Shown here piece by piece: positions 41,621-52,423 of a stretch of 52,613 nt of DNA. Every line of letters starts with the position of its first letter. The stretch's first letter is position 1. A program made the translations under genes and the position numbers. Source of the stretch: Sphingomonas bacterium (GTDB lineage Bacteria; Pseudomonadota; Alphaproteobacteria; Sphingomonadales; Sphingomonadaceae); contig NZ_JAQGKZ010000032.1 of the NCBI RefSeq assembly GCF_028289855.1, positions 1 to 52,613 of the forward strand, read 5' to 3'. The notes under the pieces are model-generated. The model made no database searches. It was not told where the DNA came from and saw only the letters and a list, made by a program, of their open reading frames with translations.

Positions 41621-41699
41621 CGTCACCCCGGACTTGATCCGGGGCCCCGCTATTGCGGCGACTTGAGAAGCGGGACCCCGGCTCAAGGCCGGGGTGACG
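41621..41699. repeat. Dyad repeat in the dinG-lysK divergent promoter region
   Basis: CGTCACCCCGG-ACTTGATCCGGGG...CCGC and GCGG...ACCCCGG-CTCAAGG-CCGGGGTGACG form an imperfect large inverted repeat. It is the CCCCGGACTTG class also seen at 43317. It lies between two divergent starts, so it sits in or beside both promoters. Confidence 0.75.
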
Positions 41700-41731
41700 A
41701 GTGGATGTCGGGTCGCTACGGGAGCAGCGTT

Positions 41732-43306
41732 ATGACCGCATCCGAACTCCGCTCCGCCACCCTCGAATCCAAGGCCTGGCCCTACGAAGAAGCGCGCAAA
41801 CTGCTGAAGCGCTACCCGGACGGTAAGCCCGACGGATCGCCGATGCTGTTCGAAACCGGCTATGGCCCGTCGGGGCTGCCGCATATCGGCACGTTCAACG
41901 AAGTGCTGCGCACGACGATGGTGCGCCACGCGTACGAGGAAATGGCCGGCCGCCCAACCCGGCTGATCGCGTTTTCGGACGATATGGACGGGCTGCGCAA
42001 GGTGCCCGACAACGTCCCCAACGGCGCGATGCTGGCCGAATATCTCGGCAAGCCGCTGACTCGAATCCCCGATCCGTTCGGCTGTCACGACAGTTTTGCC
42101 GCGCACAACAATGCGATGCTTCGGCAATTTCTCGACCGCTACGGGTTCGAGTATGAGTTCGTGTCGTCGACCGACTATTACACCGGCGGCAAGTTCGACG
42201 ACGCGTTGCGCAATGTGCTGCGCAACTACGACGCAATCATGTCGGTGATGCTGCCGACGCTGCGCGCCGAGCGCCAGGCGACCTATTCGCCGGTGCTGCC
42301 GGTCAGCCCGACATCGGGCATCGTGCTTCAGGTGCCGGTCGAGGTGATCGATGTCGAGGCCGGGACGATCCGCTTCGTCGATGAGGGAAAGACCGTCGAG
42401 CAGTCGATCTTCGGGGGGCAGGCGAAGCTGCAATGGAAGCCCGATTGGGGGATGCGCTGGGCCGCGCTCGGCGTCGATTACGAGATGCACGGCAAGGATC
42501 TGATCGATTCGGCGATCCTCGGCGGCAAGATCGCGCAGATCCTCGGCGGGCGGAAGCCCGAGGGGCTGATCTATGAGATGTTCCTCGACGAAAAGGGCGA
42601 GAAGATTTCGAAGTCGAAGGGCAATGGCCTGTCGATCGACGAATGGCTGACCTATGGCCCCGACGAGAGCCTGGCGTTCTACATTTACCGCGAGCCCAAA
42701 AAGGCCAAGTCGCTCCACCTCGGGCTGATCCCGCGCGCGGTCGACGATTACTGGCAATTCCGCGGCAATTACGCCGGGCAGGACGCCAAGGAGCGGCTCG
42801 GCAACCCGGTGCACCACATCCATAATGGCCCGCCGCCAGCGGACGCGTTGCCGGTGACGTTCGGGCTGCTGCTCAACCTGGTCGGGGTGATGGGTAGCGG
42901 CGCGACCAAGGATCAAGTGTGGGGGTATCTCGGCAATTACGTCGCCGATGCCTCGCCCGGAAATTATCCCGCGCTCGACCAATTGATCGACTATGCGCTG
43001 GCCTATGCCCGCGATTTCGTTGCGCCGACGTTGGTGCGGCGCGCACCCGAGGGAGTCGAAATCGCGGCGCTCCAGCGGCTCGACGCCGACCTCGCCGCGT
43101 TGCCCGCGGATGCGCGCGCAGAGGACATTCAGAACATCGTCTACGAGATCGGCAAGACCGGCGGATTCGCTGAACTGCGGGACTGGTTCAAGGCGCTGTA
43201 CGAGACGCTGCTCGGATCGAGTCAGGGGCCGCGCATGGGCAGCTTCATCGCGCTGTACGGGGTCGAGAACACGCGCAAGCTGATCGCCGAGGCGCTGGCC
43301 AAATAG
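41732..43306 (+). CDS. lysK: Lysyl-tRNA synthetase, class I
   Basis: 524 residues from MTASELRSATLESKAWPYEEARKLLKRY. The HIGH-like motif is GPSGLPHIGTFNEVLR and the KMSKS-like motif is KISKSKGNGLS. Both belong to the class I Rossmann-fold LysRS, which replaces the class II LysS enzyme in many archaea and alphaproteobacteria. The C-terminal helical anticodon-binding part starts near residue 340. GGAG lies 11 bp before the ATG. It charges tRNA-Lys in the cytoplasm. Confidence 0.95.
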   Translation: MTASELRSATLESKAWPYEEARKLLKRYPDGKPDGSPMLFETGYGPSGLPHIGTFNEVLRTTMVRHAYEEMAGRPTRLIAFSDDMDGLRKVPDNVPNGAMLAEYLGKPLTRIPDPFGCHDSFAAHNNAMLRQFLDRYGFEYEFVSSTDYYTGGKFDDALRNVLRNYDAIMSVMLPTLRAERQATYSPVLPVSPTSGIVLQVPVEVIDVEAGTIRFVDEGKTVEQSIFGGQAKLQWKPDWGMRWAALGVDYEMHGKDLIDSAILGGKIAQILGGRKPEGLIYEMFLDEKGEKISKSKGNGLSIDEWLTYGPDESLAFYIYREPKKAKSLHLGLIPRAVDDYWQFRGNYAGQDAKERLGNPVHHIHNGPPPADALPVTFGLLLNLVGVMGSGATKDQVWGYLGNYVADASPGNYPALDQLIDYALAYARDFVAPTLVRRAPEGVEIAALQRLDADLAALPADARAEDIQNIVYEIGKTGGFAELRDWFKALYETLLGSSQGPRMGSFIALYGVENTRKLIAEALAK

Positions 43307-43316
43307 CGCCGAAAGT

Positions 43317-43413
43317 CGTCACCCCGGACTTGTTCCGGGGTCCACTGTGCCGCAAACCAAATTCACGCGGCACTTGCGGCCCGGTGGATGCCGGAACAAG
43401 TCCGGCATGACGG
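43317..43413. repeat. Dyad repeat between lysK and nhaA
   Basis: The arm CGTCACCCCGGACTTGTTCC... (43317-43345) is inverted at 43384-43412 (GTGGATGCCGGAACAAGTCC...). The arms are about 29 bp with a few mismatches and each is itself a hairpin. It lies 11 bp after the lysK stop and ends 10 bp before the nhaA start. Confidence 0.8.
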
Positions 43414-43422
43414 GTTAGGGAC

Positions 43423-44586
43423 GTGCGCGACAGGAAAACAACAATTCTCCAGCGCTTCCTGTCCGACGAAGCCGCGGGCGGCATCGTGCTGATCGCGGCG
43501 GCGGCGTTGGCGATGGTTGCGGCCAATTCGCCGATTGCCGATGGCTATTTCCATCTTCTCCACGCCGAAACCGGTCCGGTCCTGTCGCCAAAGCTCGGCC
43601 CGACGACGGTCCATCTGTGGATCAACGACGCGGCGATGGCTTTGTTCTTTCTGCTCGTCGGGCTGGAGATCAAGCGCGAGCTGGTCGGCGGCGAATTGGC
43701 GAGCGCGGAGAAACGCCGCTTGCCGATCATCGCGGCGGTCGCGGGCATGGCCGTCCCCGCCTTTCTGTATCTCGCGGTCACCGGCGGCGCAGTTGAGGTG
43801 CGGAGCGGCTGGGCGATCCCGGCGGCGACCGACATAGCGTTCGCGATCGGGGTGCTTGCGCTGGCCGGCCCGCGCATACCTGCATCGCTCAAGCTCTTCC
43901 TCACCACCGTCGCGATCGTCGATGACATGGGCGCGGTGGCGATCATCGCCTTGTTCTACACGCACGGGCTGGCGCTCGCAGCGCTGGGCGGAGCGGCGGC
44001 GGTGGCGGGCGCCATGCTGGCGATCAACCGGTTCGGGGTGAAGGTCCTGTGGCCGTATCTGATCGGGTTCGCCGCGCTCTGGTATCTGGTGTTGCTGTCG
44101 GGCGTCCACGCGACAATCGCGGGAGTAGTCGCCGCGATGCTGATCCCCGGAGGCGGCGAGGATGAAAGTTCGCCGCTCCACCGCCTCGAACATGCACTCA
44201 GCCCATGGGTCGCGTTCGCGATCGTGCCGTTGTTCGGGTTCGCCAATGCTGGCGTATCGCTTTCGGGGATGAGCGTCGCGACGATCGCGCAGCCGCTGGT
44301 GCTCGGCATTGCGCTGGCGCTGTTCGTCGGCAAGCAGGTGGGGATCTTCGCCGCCGTCCGCGTTGCCGTCGCGCTCAGGTTCGCACAGCCGCCTGATGGC
44401 GCGAGCTGGCGCCAGGTTTACGGTGTAGCCTTGCTGTGCGGGATCGGCTTCACGATGAGCCTGTTCATCGGCGGGCTGGCATTTCCCGGCAGCGAGGCGA
44501 TGATCGATCAGGTCAAGGTCGGCGTGCTGGCGGGGTCGATCGCCTCGGCGCTGGCCGGATTCGCCGTACTGCGGTGGGCGAAGTGA
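43423..44586 (+). CDS. nhaA: Na+/H+ antiporter NhaA
   Basis: 387 residues from a GTG. LFFLLVGLEIKRELVGGELAS, AIPAATDIAFAIGVLALAGPRIPASLKLFLTTVAIVDDMGAVAIIALFY and GIGFTMSLFIGGLAF are the canonical NhaA blocks. The paired Asp of VDDMGA corresponds to the Na+/H+ binding site. Length and eleven to twelve helices are normal. It gives pH and sodium homeostasis at the inner membrane. Its stop overlaps the deacetylase start (GTGA). Confidence 0.96.
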   Translation: MRDRKTTILQRFLSDEAAGGIVLIAAAALAMVAANSPIADGYFHLLHAETGPVLSPKLGPTTVHLWINDAAMALFFLLVGLEIKRELVGGELASAEKRRLPIIAAVAGMAVPAFLYLAVTGGAVEVRSGWAIPAATDIAFAIGVLALAGPRIPASLKLFLTTVAIVDDMGAVAIIALFYTHGLALAALGGAAAVAGAMLAINRFGVKVLWPYLIGFAALWYLVLLSGVHATIAGVVAAMLIPGGGEDESSPLHRLEHALSPWVAFAIVPLFGFANAGVSLSGMSVATIAQPLVLGIALALFVGKQVGIFAAVRVAVALRFAQPPDGASWRQVYGVALLCGIGFTMSLFIGGLAFPGSEAMIDQVKVGVLAGSIASALAGFAVLRWAK

Positions 44587-45587
44587 GGCGGTTCTTCGAT
44601 CCCCGCCAGTTGCTCCACGCCCCGGCGCGCGAGCTGCACAATGGCGGTTTCACCGATTATGCCGAAACGCCGGCGCGCGCAGAGGCGATCCTGGCGGCGA
44701 TCGGCAGGGCGGAATTGCCCGAGGATCGTGGCGAAGCGCCGATCTTAGCGGTCCATGACGCGGGCTATGTCGATTTCCTCAAGACGGCGGCGGCGCGGTG
44801 GGCCGACGCCGGACGGCCGGGCGACGCGGTCGGCTATGTCTGGCCGGTGGTCGGGCGGCGTCCGCTCAAGCTCGACCGGATCGACGCGCTGATCGGGCAA
44901 TACAGCTTCGACGCCTCGACCCCGATCACCGCGCAGACCTGGACCAGCGCCTATTGGAGCGCGCAATCGGCGCTCGCCGCGACGCACGCGGTGCTGGCCG
45001 GCGACCGCGCCGCCTTCGCGCTGTGCCGCCCGCCCGGGCACCATGCCGGCGCGGACTATTATGGCGGATACTGCCACCTCAACGCCGCCGCGATCGCCGC
45101 GCAAGCGGCGCGCGACGCGGGTGTTGCCAAGGTTGCAATCCTCGACATCGACTATCACCACGGTAATGGGACGCAGGACATCTTCTGGACGCGCGGCGAT
45201 GTGCTCTACGCTTCGCTCCACGCCGATCCGGCGACCGACTATCCCTTTTATTGGGGCCATGCCGACGAGGTCGGCGAGGCGGAAGGAGCGGGCGCGACGT
45301 TCAACCTGCCGTTACCGCAGGGCACCGGGCTCGATGCGTTTCGCGCGGCGCAGGCGAGGGCGCTCGATACGATTGCTACGTTCGGTGCGGAGTTGCTGGT
45401 GGTGAGCTTCGGCGCCGATACCTATGCCGACGACCCGATCTCCGCGTTCCGATTGCAAACGCCCGATTATGCCGTCCTCGCGGCCGACATCGCCGCCGTG
45501 GGCACACCCACGGTGATCGTGATGGAGGGCGGCTATGCGGTCAACGCGTTGGGCGCGAACGTCGCGAGCCTGTTGAGCGGGTTCTAG
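44583..45587 (+). CDS. Histone deacetylase family protein (class II, acetylpolyamine amidohydrolase-like)
   Basis: 334 residues from GTG 44583, overlapping the nhaA stop by four bases. CRPPGHHAGADYYGGYCHLN holds the tandem catalytic His pair. Zinc ligands are Asp and His in LDIDYHHGNGTQDIF and the Asp in SFGADTYADDP. The C-terminal MEGGYAVNALG closes the active site. Bacterial members deacetylate polyamines or other small amides; the substrate is unknown. Coupling to nhaA is unusual but no functional link is evident. Confidence 0.92.
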   Translation: MRRFFDPRQLLHAPARELHNGGFTDYAETPARAEAILAAIGRAELPEDRGEAPILAVHDAGYVDFLKTAAARWADAGRPGDAVGYVWPVVGRRPLKLDRIDALIGQYSFDASTPITAQTWTSAYWSAQSALAATHAVLAGDRAAFALCRPPGHHAGADYYGGYCHLNAAAIAAQAARDAGVAKVAILDIDYHHGNGTQDIFWTRGDVLYASLHADPATDYPFYWGHADEVGEAEGAGATFNLPLPQGTGLDAFRAAQARALDTIATFGAELLVVSFGADTYADDPISAFRLQTPDYAVLAADIAAVGTPTVIVMEGGYAVNALGANVASLLSGF

Positions 45588-45681
45588 GGAACCTTTTCGG
45601 CGGGCGGCGCGTTCATATCCCGCTTGAACGAGAGATTGAGCGTTTGACGACCCGAAGCCATGTGCAGAGGATCGTCCAGGG

Positions 45682-45718
45682 AGCCCCGCCGCGCCATACG
45701 CGACGGGGCTTACTTTTT
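45682..45718 (+). terminator. Intrinsic terminator after the deacetylase gene
   Basis: AGCCCCG (45682-45688) pairs with CGGGGCT (45704-45710), with internal CGCG/CGCG extension, and TTTTT follows at 45714-45718. It lies in the convergent spacer before the PhyH-like gene. Confidence 0.75.
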
Positions 45719-45723
45719 GTGAT

Positions 45724-46389
45724 TCAGATTCCGAGCCATTGCAGGCCATCGGGCAAATCCACCGCAGCGAAATCTACTTGCAAGACACGTCGGCGCCTAG
45801 GGGCCGACGACGCTGCCGACGCGTGGAGGATCGGCGTCGCATAGAGCCAGACGTCTCCCGCTTCCGCCAGACAGGCCGCCGTGCCGCATCGCGCGACGAC
45901 CGTATCGACATCGCGCTCAGCGATCCGCCCCAGCCGATGCGATCCGCGTGCGATCTGCAGCGGCGCGTTCGTTTCCGGCACCGAGTCTAGGTGAACGCGC
46001 ATCGTCAGCATTCCGCCGAGGAGATCGGCAGGCGGTGCGACATGAACCATGCCGGACTTGATCGTCCAGGGCCCGAAACCCGCAGTTTCGATCCGCTCAC
46101 GCACGACGATTATTCGGTCCTGATGCCAGCCCAGCGCCCAGTTATTGCCTTCGCTCTTGTTGAACAGGATCGCGCGGACGGGACGCGTTGCTTCGCCCAG
46201 TCTGGCTGCCGCTAAAGTGCCCAGTCCACCGGTGGGAGCTAGCAGCCTTGATAACTGGGGAATGCCGCGCAACCGCATCCCGGCGCGGTCGGCGGCCTGC
46301 GCGTCGGCGATTTTTTGAAGCTCGCCAAGAATCGAAAGGGCGGCGCGATCCAGTCGCACCGCCCCATCGGTTTCGAGTGTCAGCGACAC
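45724..46389 (-). CDS. Phytanoyl-CoA dioxygenase (PhyH) family protein
   Basis: 221 residues from a GTG ([14 protein letters not shown]). The Fe(II)/2-oxoglutarate fold shows the facial-triad His-x-Asp in [11 protein letters not shown] and the distal His in [13 protein letters not shown] following Arg-rich stretch ([12 protein letters not shown]) provides the 2-oxoglutarate-binding Arg. PhyH-like oxygenases hydroxylate many small molecules and the substrate here is unknown. It starts 7 bp after the etfA stop, so it is probably the last gene of a sucC-etfB-etfA transcript. Confidence 0.85.
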   Translation of the reverse strand: MSLTLETDGAVRLDRAALSILGELQKIADAQAADRAGMRLRGIPQLSRLLAPTGGLGTLAAARLGEATRPVRAILFNKSEGNNWALGWHQDRIIVVRERIETAGFGPWTIKSGMVHVAPPADLLGGMLTMRVHLDSVPETNAPLQIARGSHRLGRIAERDVDTVVARCGTAACLAEAGDVWLYATPILHASAASSAPRRRRVLQVDFAAVDLPDGLQWLGI

Positions 46390-46396
46390 GATCAGG

Positions 46397-47329
46397 TCAA
46401 AGCTTTTCCGTCAGCTCCGGCACGATTTTGAACAGATCCCCGACCAGCCCGATGTCGGCGACCTGGAAGATCGGGGCGTCCTCGTCCTTGTTGATCGCGA
46501 TGATCGTCTTCGAATCCTTCATCCCCGCCAGATGCTGGATCGCGCCCGAAATGCCGATCGCAACATAGACTTCGGGGGCGACGATCTTGCCGGTCTGGCC
46601 GACCTGGTAATCGTTCGGGGCATAGCCCGCATCGACCGCCGCGCGGCTGGCGCCGACGCCAGCGCCGAGCTTGTCGGCGAGCGGATCGATCAGCGCGTGG
46701 AACTGGTCCGACGAGCCGAGCGCGCGGCCGCCCGAGACGATGACCTTCGAGCTGGTCAGTTCGGGGCGTTCGAGCTTGGCGATCTCTGATCCGACATAGG
46801 TCGACACCGACTGTTCGAGGCCTGCGCCGTCGGTCGAGACAACCTTGGCGGTGCCGCCCTCGGGCGCGGCCTTCTCGAACGCGGTGCCGCGCACGGTGAT
46901 GACCAGCTTCTTGTCGCTGGTCTGGACGGTCGCGATCGCATTGCCGGCGTAGATCGGGCGCGTGAACGTGTTCTCGCTCTCGACCGACAGGATGTCGCTG
47001 ATCTGCATCACGTCGAGCAACGCGGCGACGCGCGGCGCGATGTTCTTGCCGTTCGACGTGGCGGGCGCGAGGAATGCGTCGTGATCGGCCATCAGTTTGA
47101 CGATCAACGGCGCGACCGTTTCGGCGAGCGGGTGTTCGAGCGCGGCATTGTCGGCTTTGTGGACTTCGGCGACACCGGCGATCTTTGCGGCTTCGGCGGC
47201 AACACCGTCCACGCCCTTGCCCGCGACCAGCAGATGCACCTCACCGAGCTTCGACGCGGCGGTGACCACGGCGAGCGTGGCGTCCTTGACGGTCTTGCCG
47301 TCATGTTCGACCCAGACGAGCGTCTTCAT
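46397..47329 (-). CDS. etfA: Electron transfer flavoprotein subunit alpha
   Basis: 310 residues starting [26 protein letters not shown], overlapping the etfB stop by ATGA. The C-terminal FAD domain carries [38 protein letters not shown] and [29 protein letters not shown]. It pairs with EtfB to pass electrons from acyl-CoA and related dehydrogenases to ETF-ubiquinone oxidoreductase. Confidence 0.97.
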   Translation of the reverse strand: MKTLVWVEHDGKTVKDATLAVVTAASKLGEVHLLVAGKGVDGVAAEAAKIAGVAEVHKADNAALEHPLAETVAPLIVKLMADHDAFLAPATSNGKNIAPRVAALLDVMQISDILSVESENTFTRPIYAGNAIATVQTSDKKLVITVRGTAFEKAAPEGGTAKVVSTDGAGLEQSVSTYVGSEIAKLERPELTSSKVIVSGGRALGSSDQFHALIDPLADKLGAGVGASRAAVDAGYAPNDYQVGQTGKIVAPEVYVAIGISGAIQHLAGMKDSKTIIAINKDEDAPIFQVADIGLVGDLFKIVPELTEKL

Positions 47330-48072
47330 TTCGCGACTCCCATCGCCTTGAGTTTTGCGACCAGTTCGTCGACGTCGGCGACCTTGACCCCGGCGGTGCG
47401 CTTGGGCGGCTCGACGACCTTGAGCGTGGTCAGCCGAGGGGCGACGTCGACGCCGTAATCGGCCGGCGTCTTCTGCTCCATCGGCTTCGACTTGGCCTTC
47501 ATGATGTTGGGTAGCGACGCATAGCGCGGTTCGTTGAGGCGCAAATCGGTGGTGACGATCGCCGGGAGCGAGAGCTTCTCGGTCTCCGACCCGCCATCGA
47601 CTTCGCGCGTCACGGTGACGCTGTCGCTGGTCAGCTCGACCTTCGACGCAAAGGTCGCCTGCCCGACGCCCAGCAGACCCGCGAGCATCTGCCCGGTCTG
47701 GTTGTTGTCGTCGTCGATCGCTTGCTTGCCGAGGATGATCAGGTCGGGCTTTTCCGCCTCGACGATCGCCTTGAGCAGCTTGGCGACGCCGAGCGGCTCG
47801 ATCTTTTCGTCCGACACGACGAGGATCGCCCGATCGGCGCCCATTGCCAGCGCGGTGCGCAGCGTTTCCTGGCACTTCTGCTCGCCGATCGACACCGCGA
47901 CGATCTCGGTGACGCCCTTGTCCTTCAAGCGGATCGCTTCCTCGACCGCGATCTCGTCGAACGGGTTCATCGACATCTTGACGTTGGCCAGGTCGACCCC
48001 CGTCCCGTCCGCCTTCACGCGGGGTTTCACGTTGTAATCAAGCACACGCTTGACCGGCACCAGCACCTTCAT
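47326..48072 (-). CDS. etfB: Electron transfer flavoprotein subunit beta
   Basis: 248 residues starting [50 protein letters not shown]. The AMP-binding region and the conserved recognition loop ([32 protein letters not shown]) are present. It is normal length. It lies 43 bp after sucC, overlaps etfA and works as its heterodimer partner. Confidence 0.97.
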   Translation of the reverse strand: MKVLVPVKRVLDYNVKPRVKADGTGVDLANVKMSMNPFDEIAVEEAIRLKDKGVTEIVAVSIGEQKCQETLRTALAMGADRAILVVSDEKIEPLGVAKLLKAIVEAEKPDLIILGKQAIDDDNNQTGQMLAGLLGVGQATFASKVELTSDSVTVTREVDGGSETEKLSLPAIVTTDLRLNEPRYASLPNIMKAKSKPMEQKTPADYGVDVAPRLTTLKVVEPPKRTAGVKVADVDELVAKLKAMGVAK

Positions 48073-48115
48073 CGCATTCTCTCCGTCAATCCGATCGCTT
48101 CCTGGAGAAGGAGCG

Positions 48116-49315
<1,200 letters not shown>

Positions 49316-49382
49316 GGGCGAACGTCGCGCCTTTCGAAGAAGGGGGATGCCCTAAGCCTAAAGCACAGCCGCGCTGATGAAT

Positions 49383-49688
49383 CTAGCCCGCGAGGCCTGT
49401 CGCGCAGAGTGCCGCCGAATTGCTGACCACGCTCAGGATTTCGGGGTCTTTCAAGGACCGCAAGCGGTATAGGAACTGGCCGCGATCCTTCGATCGCCCT
49501 GCCTTTGCCAGACCCGACAGCCGGCGCAACTGGAGCAGCGACAAGCGATCGACCATCCGATCGGCCATGCATGCGGCGGTTGCTTTCGGGATGCCGGCAT
49601 TGACGAGTCCCTCGCGGGTCATCGCCTCGGGCGTCGAACAGGCGGTTAGCGCCACGATGGCGGCGAGCAAGATCAGGCGTCGCAACAT
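49383..49688 (-). CDS. Small lipoprotein of unknown function
   Basis: 101 residues starting MLRRLILLAAIVALTAC. The LTAC lipobox predicts lipidation at Cys17. The mature part is helical with LVNAGIPKATAACMADRMVDRLSLLQLRRLSGLAK and has two further Cys. I do not recognise a named family. It lies 67 bp upstream of sucC on the same strand and is divergent from crtZ with only 26 bp between starts, so their promoters must overlap. Confidence 0.75.
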   Translation of the reverse strand: MLRRLILLAAIVALTACSTPEAMTREGLVNAGIPKATAACMADRMVDRLSLLQLRRLSGLAKAGRSKDRGQFLYRLRSLKDPEILSVVSNSAALCATGLAG

Positions 49689-49714
49689 GAGTAACGCGGC
49701 GCTATAGGCAGGTT

Positions 49715-50227
49715 ATGCAATGGACAATCGGCATTTTGCTGTTCGTCGCGACCGTCGCGGCGATGGAAGGCGTGGCGTATGTCGCGCACCGTTGGGTGAT
49801 GCACGGATTCGGTTGGTTCCTGCATGAAAGCCATCATCGTCCGCGCAGTGGCAATTGGGAACTCAACGACCTCTATGCAGTGATTTTCGCATTGCCGTCG
49901 ATCGTGCTGCTGCTGGGCGGCGTGCAGCTTGGCTGGTGGCCGGGGTTCGTCTGGGTAGGTGCGGGGATCGCCGCATACGGCGCGATCTATTTCGGGTTTC
50001 ACGATGTCATCGTCCATCGCCGCGTCGCGACGCGGTATTTGCCCAAATCCGCGTATATGAAGCGGATCGTCCAGGCGCACCGGCTGCACCACGCGGTCGA
50101 GACCAGGCATGGGACGGTCAGCTTCGGCTTCCTGTGGGCGCCTAAACCCGAAGTGCTCAAGGCCGAACTCAACCGCCGCGGCCGCGCCGGGGTGCGTGGG
50201 GCCCGCGCCGTTACCTCCGTCGATTGA
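49715..50227 (+). CDS. crtZ: Beta-carotene hydroxylase CrtZ (fatty acid hydroxylase superfamily)
   Basis: 170 residues. Histidine clusters AHRWVMH, HESHH, HDVIVHRR and HRLHH are the di-iron ligands of the CrtZ branch. Three to four membrane helices are present. It hydroxylates the beta rings of carotenoids at C3 (toward zeaxanthin), in line with yellow sphingomonad pigments such as nostoxanthin. The stop overlaps the next start (TTGA). Other crt genes are not in the window. Confidence 0.93.
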   Translation: MQWTIGILLFVATVAAMEGVAYVAHRWVMHGFGWFLHESHHRPRSGNWELNDLYAVIFALPSIVLLLGGVQLGWWPGFVWVGAGIAAYGAIYFGFHDVIVHRRVATRYLPKSAYMKRIVQAHRLHHAVETRHGTVSFGFLWAPKPEVLKAELNRRGRAGVRGARAVTSVD

Positions 50228-50973
50228 ACGAAACCGCGCTCTTTTTCGCGCTGGCGGTGCCCGCGGTGATCCTGCTCGGGCTGTCCAAGGGCGGGTTCGT
50301 CGGGATGGGCGCGCTGTCGCTGCCGATCCTGGCGCTGGCGGTGTCGCCGGTGCGCGCGGCGGCGATTCTGTTGCCGGTGCTGATCGTCCAGGACGTCGTC
50401 GGCGTCTGGGTGTTTCGCCGGTCGTGGGACGGACATGTGCTCGGCTGGATGCTGCCCGGATCGGTCGCCGGGATCGCGCTCGGCTGGTGGTACGCGGCAA
50501 GCGTCCCCGAAGCCGCGGTGCTCGGGCTGGTTGGCGCGATTTCGATGGTGTTCGGCCTGTACCGGCTGTGGATCGCGCGCGGCGGCAAGGTCGCCGCCCC
50601 GGCGCGGTCGCCCGGCTGGGTTGGCACGTTGTTTGGGGTCGCGTCGGGCTTTACCAGCCAGATCGCGCATGCCGGGCAGCCGCCGTTCCAGATCTGGGCA
50701 CTGCCGCGCGGGCTCGACCGCGATACTTTGGTGGGGACGACCGCGATCTTCTTCGCCGCGACCAACTGGCTCAAGGTGCCGGCTTACTGGCAGCTTGGCC
50801 AGTTTACCCAGGCCAATCTAACCGCCGCCGCCAGCCTGATCCGCGTCGCGATCGTCTCGACGCTGGCCGGGGTGTGGCTGGTACGCCGCGTGTCGCCGGC
50901 ACGTTTCTACACGGCAATTTACGTCTTGATGGTGCTGGTCGGCGCCAAATTGGTGTGGGACGCTCTAATCTAG
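50224..50973 (+). CDS. TauE/SafE (TSUP) family transporter, second copy
   Basis: 249 residues from a TTG overlapping the crtZ stop (TTGA). It begins LFFALAVPAVILLGLSKGGFVGMGALSLPILALAVSPVRAAAILLPVLIVQDVVG. The GLSKGGF loop and the second-half GVASGFTSQIAHAGQPPFQIWAL mark the TSUP family. It differs from the 15009-15923 copy and lacks a TIGR02186 partner. The substrate is not deducible; coupling to crtZ is recurrent in sphingomonads as far as I recall. Confidence 0.9.
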   Translation: MNETALFFALAVPAVILLGLSKGGFVGMGALSLPILALAVSPVRAAAILLPVLIVQDVVGVWVFRRSWDGHVLGWMLPGSVAGIALGWWYAASVPEAAVLGLVGAISMVFGLYRLWIARGGKVAAPARSPGWVGTLFGVASGFTSQIAHAGQPPFQIWALPRGLDRDTLVGTTAIFFAATNWLKVPAYWQLGQFTQANLTAAASLIRVAIVSTLAGVWLVRRVSPARFYTAIYVLMVLVGAKLVWDALI

Positions 50974-51031
50974 ACCAATTATTTGGTTAAGTTTCCTGAA
51001 TGTTAAGACGATTGTGCGCATTTTTTACAAC

Positions 51032-51364
51032 ATGGATGCGCGTACGTTTGGATTCGATGCGCCGGCCGGTGGTGACAACGACCACCGCCGTCAGCAACGC
51101 GTGGGCGTGGCGACCGTCGCCAGGCTGCGCGATCGTGCGTCGAACAAATACGACGTCCGCCTGCTCGACTTGTCGATCACCGGGTTCCGCGCGGAGGCGC
51201 ATTATTCGCTCGATAAGGACGCCATCGTCTGGTTGACGATTCCCGGCCTGCAGGGGCTCGAGGCGACCGTCGCGTGGCGCCGCGGCGCGGTGATCGGGTG
51301 CCGTTTCCGTCAGCCGCTCTACCCGGCGGTGTTCGACCATATCGTCAAGACGATGGGCGGCTAA
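51032..51364 (+). CDS. PilZ domain protein
   Basis: 110 residues from MDARTFGFD (ATG 51032; a GTG at 51014 would add six residues). PilZ signature residues are the RRQQR box near the N terminus (residues 20-24) and DLSITGFRAE. Together they form the c-di-GMP-binding site. It is a single-domain PilZ, probably a c-di-GMP receptor acting by protein contact. Upstream DNA is AT-rich with two TTAAG half-sites but no full CtrA box. Confidence 0.85.
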   Translation: MDARTFGFDAPAGGDNDHRRQQRVGVATVARLRDRASNKYDVRLLDLSITGFRAEAHYSLDKDAIVWLTIPGLQGLEATVAWRRGAVIGCRFRQPLYPAVFDHIVKTMGG

Positions 51365-52300
51365 TCAGTCGAACAGGCTGGAAACGGACGTTTCGTCGGC
51401 GATTCGCCGAATCGCCTCGGCGACCAACGGTGCGATGGTCAAATGGCGGACCTTGGGTGAGCTGGCGATGGTGTCGTGGTTGCCGATCGAATCGGTGATC
51501 ACCAGTTCCTCGAGCACCGATCCCTCGACCCGCGCGATGGCGCCGCCCGACAGGACGCCATGCGTGATATAGGCGACGACGCCCCCGGCGCCGGCCTCCT
51601 TCAGCGCGGCGGCGGCATTGCATAGCGTGCCGCCCGAATCGACGATGTCGTCGATCATGATGCAGAAACGTCCCTCGACATCGCCGATGATGTTCATCAC
51701 CTCCGATTCGCCCGCGCGCTCGCGGCGCTTGTCGACGATCGCCAGCGGGGCATTGTTGAGCCGCTTGGCCAGCGCGCGAGCGCGCACCACGCCGCCGACA
51801 TCGGGCGACACGACCATCAAATTCCGGCCCGAATAGCGCGCCAGGATATCGGCCGACATCACCGGCGCGGCGAACAGATTGTCGGTCGGGATGTCGAAGA
51901 AGCCCTGAATCTGTCCGGCATGCAGATCGACCGACAGCACGCGGTTGGCGCCGGCCTGCGTGATCAGATTGGCGACGAGCTTGGCGGAGATCGGCGTGCG
52001 CGACCCCGATTTGCGGTCCTGCCGGGCATAACCGAAATAAGGGACGACCGCGGTGATCCGCCGCGCCGATGCGCGCCTGAGCGCGTCGATGCAGATCAGC
52101 AATTCCATGAGGTTGTCGTTGGCGGGGTACGACGTCGATTGCAGCACGAACACGTCCTCGCCGCGGACATTCTCGTTGATCTCGACGAATATCTCCTCGT
52201 CGGCGAAACGGCGGACGAGCGCGTCGGTCAGCGGAATTTCGAGATAGTCGGCAATTGCCTTGGCCAAAGGCAGGTTCGAATTGCCGGTCATCAACTTCAT
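51365..52300 (-). CDS. prs: Ribose-phosphate pyrophosphokinase
   Basis: 311 residues starting [37 protein letters not shown]. The ATP-binding [26 protein letters not shown] and the PRPP-binding loop [18 protein letters not shown] are canonical class I PRPP synthetase motifs. It makes phosphoribosyl pyrophosphate for nucleotide, His and Trp synthesis. AAGGGG precedes the ATG. It is convergent with the PilZ gene, whose stop is one base away. Confidence 0.97.
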   Translation of the reverse strand: MKLMTGNSNLPLAKAIADYLEIPLTDALVRRFADEEIFVEINENVRGEDVFVLQSTSYPANDNLMELLICIDALRRASARRITAVVPYFGYARQDRKSGSRTPISAKLVANLITQAGANRVLSVDLHAGQIQGFFDIPTDNLFAAPVMSADILARYSGRNLMVVSPDVGGVVRARALAKRLNNAPLAIVDKRRERAGESEVMNIIGDVEGRFCIMIDDIVDSGGTLCNAAAALKEAGAGGVVAYITHGVLSGGAIARVEGSVLEELVITDSIGNHDTIASSPKVRHLTIAPLVAEAIRRIADETSVSSLFD

Positions 52301-52423
52301 GCGTAGCGCCCCTTCGCTGCTGGCGCCTCCTTAGGGGCGTCACATCGCTTTCGCAAAGGGGCTTTAGTCTGTGGCGCGAAGTGAATTCGCGCCGTCGGTC
52401 GGGAGGGGCCGCCCGCCGGTCGG

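Noticed and set aside
45588..45681. Possible small RNA ahead of the terminator at 45682
   Set aside because: No convincing promoter or recognisable RNA family was seen. The hairpin is sufficiently explained as the terminator of the nhaA-deacetylase transcript.
50985..51013. Two TTAAG motifs upstream of the PilZ gene as a CtrA site
   Set aside because: The spacing between TTAA half-sites is 12 bases, where CtrA requires seven.
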